From positions 1-42,588 of the forward strand of contig JABGRQ010000087.1 of NCBI GenBank assembly GCA_018648225.1: 42,588 nucleotides of DNA, in the 5' to 3' direction. Positions 1 to 5,708 of the stretch are shown in pieces. Made by a program: the position numbers and the translations under genes. Each line of letters begins with the position of its first letter. The stretch's first letter is position 1. The notes beneath the pieces are model-generated. The model made no database searches. It was given only the letters and a program-made list of their open reading frames with translations, and was not told the DNA's origin. The DNA is from Chloroflexota bacterium (GTDB lineage Bacteria; Chloroflexota; Anaerolineae; Anaerolineales; UBA11858).

Positions 1-11
1 CATCAATTTCG

Positions 12-25
12 AGTACAATTGTTCT
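12..25. promoter_or_regulatory. Possible LexA-like SOS operator upstream of ssb
   Basis: The site is a 14-bp near-palindrome centred on ACAATTGT, with GTTC on the right and GTAC (one base off GAAC) on the left. It therefore fits the GAAC-N4-GTTC layout of Gram-positive-type LexA boxes with one mismatch. It lies about 95 bp before the ssb start. ssb is an SOS gene in several bacteria, so the placement is plausible. No comparable site was seen before recN or polA in this window, so the support is weak. Confidence 0.3.
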
Positions 26-120
26 AATAGTCAGGTGAGAGTAATTTGGCACTGCACCGAGCGGCAAACGCCCGGAAACAAAAAGACAGGCCACTCACCC
101 ATATCGCAAAGGAGAAACTC

Positions 121-537
121 ATGTTCCAAAAAATCATTATCGTGGGCAATTTGGGCGGCGATCCCGAAATGCGCTACACCCCCAGTGGTCAGGCCGTGAC
201 CAATTTTTCCGTAGCCACAAATCGGAAATACACCGGTCAGGATGGACAGCGCGTCGACGAAACGGTTTGGTTCCGCGTATCGGCATGGGGTCGTCAGGCT
301 GAAACCTGCAACCAGTATCTGAAACGCGGCAGCAAAGTGCTCATTGAGGGGCGCCTGACTGCTGACCGCCAAACCGGGGCGCCGCGCGTTTTCCAACGCA
401 GTGACGGTTCTTATGGCGCATCTTTTGAAATTACAGCTCAATCGGTTCAGTTTATGTCAACCCGTGGAGAAGATGAAACCTTCCAATCGAGTGGGGTGTC
501 AGCAGCGCCCGAAGCCGATGACGATATTCCATTCTAA
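121..537 (+). CDS. ssb: Single-stranded DNA-binding protein
   Basis: This 138-aa protein coats single-stranded DNA during replication, recombination and repair and recruits partner proteins through its C-terminal tip. An OB fold fills roughly residues 1-112, opening with the typical FQKIIIVGNLGGDPEMRYT start. A short acidic linker follows, and the protein ends in DDDIPF, the conserved tip that binds replication and repair partners. The ATG at 121 is chosen over upstream in-frame codons because AAAGGAG lies just before it and family homology begins at this methionine. A strong terminator follows about 15 nt after the stop, so ssb is probably transcribed alone. Length and motifs are normal for a bacterial SSB. 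Confidence 0.97.
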   Translation: MFQKIIIVGNLGGDPEMRYTPSGQAVTNFSVATNRKYTGQDGQRVDETVWFRVSAWGRQAETCNQYLKRGSKVLIEGRLTADRQTGAPRVFQRSDGSYGASFEITAQSVQFMSTRGEDETFQSSGVSAAPEADDDIPF

Positions 538-552
538 CGACCCAACGCTACC

Positions 553-583
553 AGGGGCGTCTGCACAAGCAGATGCCCTTTTT
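553..583 (+). terminator. Rho-independent terminator after ssb
   Basis: A stem of about 12 bp (AGGGGCGTCTGC paired with GCAGATGCCCTT, two G-T wobbles) closes a 4-nt loop and runs into five T residues. It sits between the ssb stop and the DUF3467 gene, which starts only about 20 nt later. Confidence 0.85.
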
Positions 584-601
584 CGAAACAGGAGTCTTTC
601 C

Positions 602-916
602 ATGACAGTCAAATCTGAACAACCGGATAAGAGAATTCTCTCGCTAAAAATCGCCGAAAATGTAGAACCGGCTTATGTAAATTTAGCGCGCATCACGCAC
701 TCCCCCTCTGAAATCGTATTGGATTTTGCCCTGGTGGTGCCCGGCGGCCCACCGGCAGAGATTCAAACGCGTGTTTTAATGAGTCCCTTGAGTGCTAAAC
801 TTTTTCACAATGCTCTGGGCGAGAATCTAGCCAAATATGAGGCTAAATTCGGGCAGATCAACCTCCCCGGCGGAACTTCGCTGGCTGAGCATCTCTTTCG
901 TCCGCCACAGAAATAG
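602..916 (+). CDS. DUF3467 family protein
   Basis: A 104-aa protein that resembles DUF3467, a small family of unknown function. The family pattern is visible: a central ITHSPSEIVLDF stretch, a proline/glycine turn, an arginine-led RVLMSPLSAK segment, then a helix with NLAKYEAKFG. No signal peptide or membrane segment is seen. The ATG at 602 is preferred over the longer ORF, which would run back through ssb and its terminator; homology also starts here. The translin gene begins 2 nt after the stop, so the two are very probably cotranscribed. The gene starts about 20 nt after the ssb terminator, so its own promoter is not obvious and read-through may drive it. Confidence 0.85.
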   Translation: MTVKSEQPDKRILSLKIAENVEPAYVNLARITHSPSEIVLDFALVVPGGPPAEIQTRVLMSPLSAKLFHNALGENLAKYEAKFGQINLPGGTSLAEHLFRPPQK

Positions 917-918
917 CC

Positions 919-1557
919 ATGCACAATTTTGATTCCATCATCGAACAAGTTCACGAGTCTTTTGAAACACGCACCAAAGTGCGGGATGAAATGCTGAAAC
1001 AAGCCCGTTTTCTGACGCGGCATTGCGCTAATGCCATCCGGGCTGTACACCGCATGGAACACGAAACCGCACAACAGCATATCGCTGAGGCGCGTGCACT
1101 AGCCACATCGCTTTCACAAAATCAAGATGAGCATCCTGATTTCTTCTATGCAGGCTATACACAAGATGCCCTCAAAGAGTATGCAGAAGCTCATCTCACC
1201 TATGCCTTTGTCAACCACCAACCTATTCCAACGCCCGAAGCGATCAACCTTCAGCCAGTAGCCTACTTAAAAGGTATGGCAGAAGCCGCGGGAGAATTGC
1301 GCCGACGCAGTCTGGATGTACTCCGCCAGGGCGATTCAGATGAAGCCATTTATCTATTGGACACGATGGATGAAATCTACACCGCGCTAGTGACGATGGA
1401 TTACCCCGATGCGATCACCGGCGGGCTGCGCCGCATGACGGATATTCTGCGCAGTATCGTAGAGCGCACCCGCGGCGACCTGACCATGAGTCTGCGCCAG
1501 GAACGGCTCGAAGCGCGTTTGCGCGTCTTCGAGGAAAAACTGGCTGAACGAGAATAA
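919..1557 (+). CDS. Translin family protein
   Basis: A 212-aa, mostly helical protein that matches the translin/TRAX family. In eukaryotes this family binds single-stranded nucleic acid as an octamer and, with TRAX, forms the C3PO endoribonuclease; prokaryotic members are less well understood. Family landmarks are the YAGYTQDALKEYAEA helix (about residues 76-90), the YLKGMAEAAGELRRRSLD helix (about 115-132), the MDEIYTALVTMDYPDAI segment, and the C-terminal LRSIVERTRGDLT block near residues 177-189. The start lies 2 nt after the DUF3467 stop. The Cas4-like ORFs follow 3 nt later, giving a probable nucleic-acid-handling operon. Whether it binds RNA or DNA, or cleaves, cannot be told from sequence alone. 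Confidence 0.88.
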   Translation: MHNFDSIIEQVHESFETRTKVRDEMLKQARFLTRHCANAIRAVHRMEHETAQQHIAEARALATSLSQNQDEHPDFFYAGYTQDALKEYAEAHLTYAFVNHQPIPTPEAINLQPVAYLKGMAEAAGELRRRSLDVLRQGDSDEAIYLLDTMDEIYTALVTMDYPDAITGGLRRMTDILRSIVERTRGDLTMSLRQERLEARLRVFEEKLAERE

Positions 1558-1560
1558 ATC

Positions 1561-1797
1561 ATGCGAAAAATACGCGCTTCGGACATTAGTTCCTTTCTTT
1601 ATTGTCAACGGGCCTGGTGGTACCGGCAGCAAGGTATCTCTTCTGAAAATGTGGAGCAACTTGCTGGAGGGCGCGATCTGCATGAACGTCACGGACGCGC
1701 TGTCCTCGCCAGCGGGATCATCCGTTCTCTGGCATATTTGTTATTGCTCGCCGGGTTGATTATGCTCGCAATCACCTTTACACTCAAGGCCATTTAA
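1561..1797 (+). CDS. N-terminal part of a Cas4-like nuclease, membrane-anchored
   Basis: A 78-aa ORF that looks like the N-terminal lobe of a Cas4/RecB-type PD-(D/E)XK nuclease. Residues 1-20 carry the pattern ASDISSFLYCQRAWWY, with C15 in the place of the first iron-sulfur cysteine. H41 or H44 in the GRDLHERHG segment corresponds to the conserved histidine. Residues from about 56 to 76 form a hydrophobic membrane helix, after which the ORF ends. The catalytic D, ExK and three more cysteines are on the next ORF. It starts 3 nt after the translin stop. It may be a true subunit or the front half of a broken gene; the break is not a simple frameshift because a second in-frame stop follows at 1810-1812. 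Confidence 0.7.
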   Translation: MRKIRASDISSFLYCQRAWWYRQQGISSENVEQLAGGRDLHERHGRAVLASGIIRSLAYLLLLAGLIMLAITFTLKAI

Positions 1798-1838
1798 CCG
1801 TCACTGGTATAGTTTTCCGGCCTCAATAAATTCTACCT

Positions 1839-2348
1839 ATGTCTCTTCTTGCGATTCTTTTATTCATCTTTGGGTTGATATTGCTCTGGTGGGCAAATAG
1901 CCAGCGAAAAGTCAGCGGACTCCCTGGAGGGGAAGTCATCTACAGCGATACCCATAGCTGGGTTCCCGTTGAAGAAGCGCTCTATGATAACGCCCTGGGG
2001 CTGACTGGCCGGCCCGATTATTTAATTCAGCAAGGCAAGCAGATCATTCCTGTCGAAGTCAAATCTACCCGCGTGGCCGAAGCGCCTTATGATTCACATA
2101 TCTTCCAATTGGCTGCGTACTGCTATCTGGTTGGGAAGCACTATCGCGTGCGTCCAGCCTATGGCGTTTTGCATTATCCTAACCGCACCTATCGCATTGA
2201 TTACACCCCAGAGCTAGAAACCCAATTGATTGAACTGATTACTGAAATCCGCACCAAAGGCCATTTGCGTAAAATCAATCGCTCGCACCAATCCCCGCCG
2301 CGCTGCCAGCGTTGTGGCTATCGTTCAATGTGCGATCAAAGATTATAA
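1839..2348 (+). CDS. C-terminal part of a Cas4-like PD-(D/E)XK nuclease, membrane-anchored
   Basis: This 169-aa ORF starts with a membrane helix (residues 2-18) and then carries the nuclease core. GLTGRPDYL supplies the metal-binding aspartate, IPVEVKS supplies the E-x-K pair, and QLAAYCYL supplies the QxxxY motif. At the C-terminus C156, C159 and C165 match the three C-terminal Fe-S cysteines of Cas4. The fourth cysteine is on the preceding ORF, 41 nt upstream and in another frame. No Shine-Dalgarno sequence precedes the ATG. There is no CRISPR array or other cas gene in the window, so a stand-alone DNA-repair role is more likely than adaptation. Nuclease family confidence is high; its function is not known. 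Confidence 0.8.
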   Translation: MSLLAILLFIFGLILLWWANSQRKVSGLPGGEVIYSDTHSWVPVEEALYDNALGLTGRPDYLIQQGKQIIPVEVKSTRVAEAPYDSHIFQLAAYCYLVGKHYRVRPAYGVLHYPNRTYRIDYTPELETQLIELITEIRTKGHLRKINRSHQSPPRCQRCGYRSMCDQRL

Positions 2349-2366
2349 TCGGCTTCTCGGATACAG

Positions 2367-2395
2367 TTCACTGAATGCCAACTTACCGCTATAAT
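2367..2395 (+). promoter_or_regulatory. Promoter of nadK, apparently leaderless
   Basis: A TTCACT element (2367-2372), a 17-nt spacer and a perfect TATAAT (2390-2395) precede the nadK ATG by 7 nt. Transcription would be expected to begin at or next to the A of the ATG, giving a leaderless message. No Shine-Dalgarno sequence is present. Confidence 0.6.
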
Positions 2396-2402
2396 TGACC
2401 TC

Positions 2403-3275
2403 ATGAGCAGCCATACAGCACCTTTTCAACATATTGTCGTCGCCGCGCACCCGGATATTCCCACCGCATTTGAGGAAGCCGAGGAAATTTCATTATTTCT
2501 TCAAGCTCAAGGGCGGAGCGCCTGCCACGATTATCTGTATGATGAAAATTTACAGGCACAGGTCGCCGCTGGAGATGTTGATCTACTCATCGCTCTCGGC
2601 GGTGATGGCACCATGTTGCGCGCCGGGCGTTTGTGCGCCCCTTATGGCGTCCCTATTCTTGGTATTAATATGGGGAAATTCGGCTTCCTGATGGAAGTTA
2701 AACACCCCGAGTGGCAAAATATACTTTCCCAGGTATTGACAGGTGCATCCTGGCTGGAACGGCGTATGCTGCTCCGCGCTGAACAATGGCGCGGCAACGA
2801 AAATATTGCCCAATGGCAAGCGTTAAACGAAATCGTCGTCAGCCGGGGAGAAACCGTGCGCCCGGTACATCTGGATACCAGCGTTGATGAGCGGTTTTTA
2901 ACCACCTACGTTGCCGATGGCCTGATTGCAGCCACATCCACCGGCTCCACTGCGTACGCGCTTGCGGCAGGCGGCCCGATTTTACCCCCGGAGTTGCGCA
3001 ATATCCTCCTGGTTCCCGTCGCCCCACACCTTTCCATTGACCGGGCTATCGTCCTCGCTGAGGGATCAACCGTCGCAATTACTGTACATACCGATCATCA
3101 GGCAGTCATCAGCATTGATGGGCAAAAACCAATTCAACTGCAAGATGGCGACAGCATCCACGCCCGCGCCAGTGAACATAGTGTTCAATTTGTGCGCATT
3201 CAGGACCCTGGTTATTTCTACCGCAACCTGACTCCACACATGTACAATAATCCTGCCATCAAAAAAACACCATGA
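2403..3275 (+). CDS. nadK: NAD kinase
   Basis: A 290-aa enzyme that phosphorylates NAD to NADP in the cytoplasm. The diagnostic GGDGT motif is at residues 66-70 with the catalytic aspartate at 68. The NE pair lies at 142-143 and the TSTGSTAY signature at 178-185, followed by the glycine-rich AAGGP. Length is normal. Translation probably starts at the ATG at 2403, 7 nt after a TATAAT box. The stop overlaps the next start by 4 nt (ATGA), so the zinc-finger membrane protein is translationally coupled, and recN follows. nadK beside recN is a common bacterial neighbourhood. Confidence 0.96.
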   Translation: MSSHTAPFQHIVVAAHPDIPTAFEEAEEISLFLQAQGRSACHDYLYDENLQAQVAAGDVDLLIALGGDGTMLRAGRLCAPYGVPILGINMGKFGFLMEVKHPEWQNILSQVLTGASWLERRMLLRAEQWRGNENIAQWQALNEIVVSRGETVRPVHLDTSVDERFLTTYVADGLIAATSTGSTAYALAAGGPILPPELRNILLVPVAPHLSIDRAIVLAEGSTVAITVHTDHQAVISIDGQKPIQLQDGDSIHARASEHSVQFVRIQDPGYFYRNLTPHMYNNPAIKKTP

Positions 3276-3817
3276 CCGAAACTGCGACCGAAACTGCGCT
3301 TTACTGCGCTAACCACCCCAAGAAAGAAACCAGCCTGCGCTGCAATCGTTGCGAGAAGTTGATCTGCGGCAAGTGTGCCATACACACCCCCACCGGCTAT
3401 CGCTGCCGAGATTGCATCCGCGGCCATCAAAAAATATTCGAGACCGCGCTCTGGTACGACTATCTCAGCGGATTCATCCTCACAGGCTTGCTATCCTTTC
3501 TGGGTAGCTGGATCATCCCCAATTTGGGATTTTTCGTCATCTTCCTGGCGCCACTGGCCGGAGCAGGAATCGCCGAAGCTGTGCGCCTTGTCACCCAGAA
3601 GCGTCGCTCGAAATATCTCTTCCGCACAATTACCGCCGCCGCCCTTTTGGGAAGCCTCCCAATTGCACTTTTTGAACTCGTATTGATACTCATCGCAATC
3701 CCTGAATACGGGCTGGATTTGAGCCTCTTATACAGCTTGATCTGGCAAGGCGCGTACGCCATTATGATTACCAGTACAATCTACTATCGGGTTAGCGGCC
3801 TGGTTTTTAATCGTTAA
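3272..3817 (+). CDS. Zinc-finger (B-box-like) integral membrane protein
   Basis: A 181-aa protein with an N-terminal cysteine-rich module and a membrane domain. Cysteines 12, 24, 27, 32, 35, 45 and 48 and histidines 15, 38 and 52 form a B-box-like zinc-binding pattern (CxxH ... CxxC ... CxxC ... CxxC). After residue 60 come three to four hydrophobic segments (about 65-103, 118-143 and 150-172), separated by a basic loop QKRRSKY. The ATG overlaps the nadK stop codon. Such proteins are common in Chloroflexota and other environmental bacteria, but no function is established. A cytoplasmic zinc module tethered to the membrane could mediate protein contacts; that is only a guess. Confidence 0.8.
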   Translation: MTETATETALYCANHPKKETSLRCNRCEKLICGKCAIHTPTGYRCRDCIRGHQKIFETALWYDYLSGFILTGLLSFLGSWIIPNLGFFVIFLAPLAGAGIAEAVRLVTQKRRSKYLFRTITAAALLGSLPIALFELVLILIAIPEYGLDLSLLYSLIWQGAYAIMITSTIYYRVSGLVFNR

Positions 3818-3821
3818 ATCA

Positions 3822-3864
3822 TCACCACGGAGACGGAAAGTGCTTTTTCGTGTCTTTGTGGTGA
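3822..3864. repeat. Hairpin repeat between the zinc-finger gene and recN
   Basis: TCACCAC (3822-3828) and GTGGTGA (3858-3864) are perfect inverted arms, extended inward by AGAC/GTCT and AAA/TTT pairing. It can fold into one imperfect hairpin with a T-run in the 3' half. The wording (CCACGGAGAC ... GTCTTTGTGG) resembles short intergenic repeats that occur in many environmental genomes, and related half-copies seem to occur near 11,935 and 33,410. It may also act as a weak terminator. Confidence 0.5.
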
Positions 3865-3893
3865 AATAGGCTATAAAACGCAAGTTATATATT

Positions 3894-5627
3894 ATGCTAA
3901 CAGAACTTCACATCGAAAATTTCGCCATTATCGACCAGCTACAACTGCGCTTTCAGGCCGGGCTGATCACCTTTACTGGAGAAACCGGCGCGGGCAAATC
4001 GATCATCATGGATGCGCTGAACACACTCCTGGGCAGCCGCGCCGACAGTTCGTTCATCCGCAGCGGCGCCGAAGGGGCACTGGTCGAAGCCACCTTTAAG
4101 ATTCCCGAACGCACTCGTAGCAGCATTCACGCCACGTTGGACCGCGAAGCGCTGCTCGACCATCCCGATTTCGTCACCCTGGGGCGCGAAATCCGCCGCG
4201 ACAGCCGCAATGTCGTGCGCATCAATGGACGCATGAGCAATGTAAGTGTGTTGCGCGAATTGGGCGAACAACTTGTGGATATTCATGGGCAGTCGGAACA
4301 CCTTTCGTTGTTGCGCGTGCGCGAACACTTGCACCTGCTCGACCGCTATATCGATTTGCAGGCCGTCTTTGACCACTACAAAACCACCTATCGCGAGCTG
4401 ACCAAAATCCGCCAGGAACTCAAAGAGTTGCAACAAAACGAGCGCCAGGCTGCGCAACGCGCCGATATGCTCACCTACCAGATCGACGAAATCGAAACTG
4501 CCAAACTTAAATCGGGCGAAGAAACTGACCTCATCGAAGAACGCAACCGCCTGGCAAATGCCGAAAAACTCTCCGCGCAAGGGCAAAAAGCCTTATTACT
4601 GCTTGATGAGAGCACCCCTGAAGACCCCTCCATCAGCGACCGTTTCGGGGAAGCCCTGCAAGCATTGGCTGCCCTGGCCCAGGCCGATGCCTCTCAAAGT
4701 ACGCTTCACGAACAGGCCAGCGGCATCTTCGAAGAACTCACCGACCTCAGCCACACTCTGCGCGACTACCTGGAAAATATCGAATTTAATCCCCGCCGCC
4801 TCGATCAAGTTGAAGACCGACTCGATATGATCAACGCGCTCAAACGCAAATACGGCGACAGCATTGCAGAGATTATCGCCTTTGGTAAAAACGCGCAAAT
4901 GGAGCTGGATGCCATCACCCATGCCAGCGAACGCATCAGCGAATTGCAGAGCGAAGAAACTGCCCAATTGACTGAACTTGGCAAACGCGCCGCGGCTTTA
5001 TCTGAAAAACGCCATGCTGCAGCAGATTTATTGCAAAGTTCGATTGAAGGCGAATTGGTCGATCTGCGCATGTCTGGGGCGCGCTTCGCCGTGGATTTTC
5101 AGGTTGATCCGGACCCCAATGGCATTCCAATGCCCGATGGCAAGCGTGTGGTCTTCACCCCCGATGGACATGAGCGCGTCGAATTCCTGATCGAAACCAA
5201 CCCCGGTGAGGGACTGAAACCCCTGGCAAAAGTAGCCTCCGGTGGTGAAACCTCGCGCTTGATGCTGGCGATGAAGAACGTCCTCGCACGCGCCGACCAC
5301 ATCCCCACCCTAATTTTCGACGAAATTGATCAGGGCATTGGCGGGCGCGTCGGCATGATTGTGGGCGAAAAACTCTGGCTGTTGGCCCAGGAGCATCAGG
5401 TTTTATGTATTACGCACCTGCCACAACTGGCTGCATTTGGTCATCAGCACTTTCGCGTACAGAAACATCTTGAAGAAGGTCGCACCACCACGCAGGCTGA
5501 AGCCATCGACGGGGACAAGCGCCTGCAAGAACTTGCCCAAATGCTTGGCGAAGTCAGCGAGAGTACCCTCCGCTCGGCATTCGAGATTTTGCAAATCGCG
5601 CAGCAAAAACAGGTAATAAGGGATTAG
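3894..5627 (+). CDS. recN: DNA repair protein RecN
   Basis: A 577-aa SMC-like ATPase that acts early in double-strand-break repair. The Walker A motif GETGAGKS is at residues 29-36. The ABC signature ASGGETSR is near residue 447 and Walker B LIFDEIDQGIGG near 473. Between them lies a long, charged, coiled-coil-prone region with many Glu, Gln and Leu residues. Length is typical. No strong ribosome-binding site precedes the ATG. The gene lies downstream of nadK, a conserved association. The last residues (QVIRD) and the stop codon are encoded by the left arm of a hairpin repeat, so the native C-terminus seems to have been replaced or extended slightly. Confidence 0.96.
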   Translation: MLTELHIENFAIIDQLQLRFQAGLITFTGETGAGKSIIMDALNTLLGSRADSSFIRSGAEGALVEATFKIPERTRSSIHATLDREALLDHPDFVTLGREIRRDSRNVVRINGRMSNVSVLRELGEQLVDIHGQSEHLSLLRVREHLHLLDRYIDLQAVFDHYKTTYRELTKIRQELKELQQNERQAAQRADMLTYQIDEIETAKLKSGEETDLIEERNRLANAEKLSAQGQKALLLLDESTPEDPSISDRFGEALQALAALAQADASQSTLHEQASGIFEELTDLSHTLRDYLENIEFNPRRLDQVEDRLDMINALKRKYGDSIAEIIAFGKNAQMELDAITHASERISELQSEETAQLTELGKRAAALSEKRHAAADLLQSSIEGELVDLRMSGARFAVDFQVDPDPNGIPMPDGKRVVFTPDGHERVEFLIETNPGEGLKPLAKVASGGETSRLMLAMKNVLARADHIPTLIFDEIDQGIGGRVGMIVGEKLWLLAQEHQVLCITHLPQLAAFGHQHFRVQKHLEEGRTTTQAEAIDGDKRLQELAQMLGEVSESTLRSAFEILQIAQQKQVIRD

Positions 5628-5681
5628 GTAATTGGGTATTCAGGGGGCGGGGGCACCTAACCCTCAAGTCCTAATCACCTG
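5610..5681. repeat. Degenerate hairpin element overlapping the recN stop
   Basis: The left arm (5610-5637) is an imperfect tandem of AGGTAAT/AGGGATT-like words. The right arm (5655-5681) reads, as its reverse complement, CAGGTGATTAGG..., matching the left arm with scattered differences. A G-rich spacer separates them. The recN stop codon is inside the left arm. The same design recurs at 40,220 and 41,781 with different words. Confidence 0.6.
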
Positions 5682-5696
5682 CATTCATTTCTGTTG

Positions 5697-5702
5697 TACA
5701 AT
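5697..5702 (+). promoter_or_regulatory. Possible -10 box of the PBP-like gene
   Basis: TACAAT ends 6 nt before the ATG at 5709. No ribosome-binding site precedes either candidate start, so a leaderless message from this box would fit. No clear -35 element is seen. Confidence 0.35.
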
Positions 5703-5708
5703 GTTCCC

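Noticed and set aside
401-601. A longer N-terminus for the DUF3467 protein
   Set aside because: It would overlap ssb in another frame and pass through the ssb terminator; family similarity starts at the ATG at 602.
1798-1838. A one-base frameshift joining the Cas4-like ORFs
   Set aside because: After the stop at 1795-1797 a further in-frame stop follows at 1810-1812 and the second ORF is in another frame with its own hydrophobic start, so a single error does not explain it.
1561-2348. A CRISPR-Cas locus, suggested by the Cas4-like ORFs
   Set aside because: No repeat-spacer array and no cas1, cas2 or effector gene is present in the window.
3939-4586. A 215-codon open frame antisense to recN
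   Set aside because: It lies wholly inside recN, whose family motifs are clear. The antisense translation has no recognisable domain.
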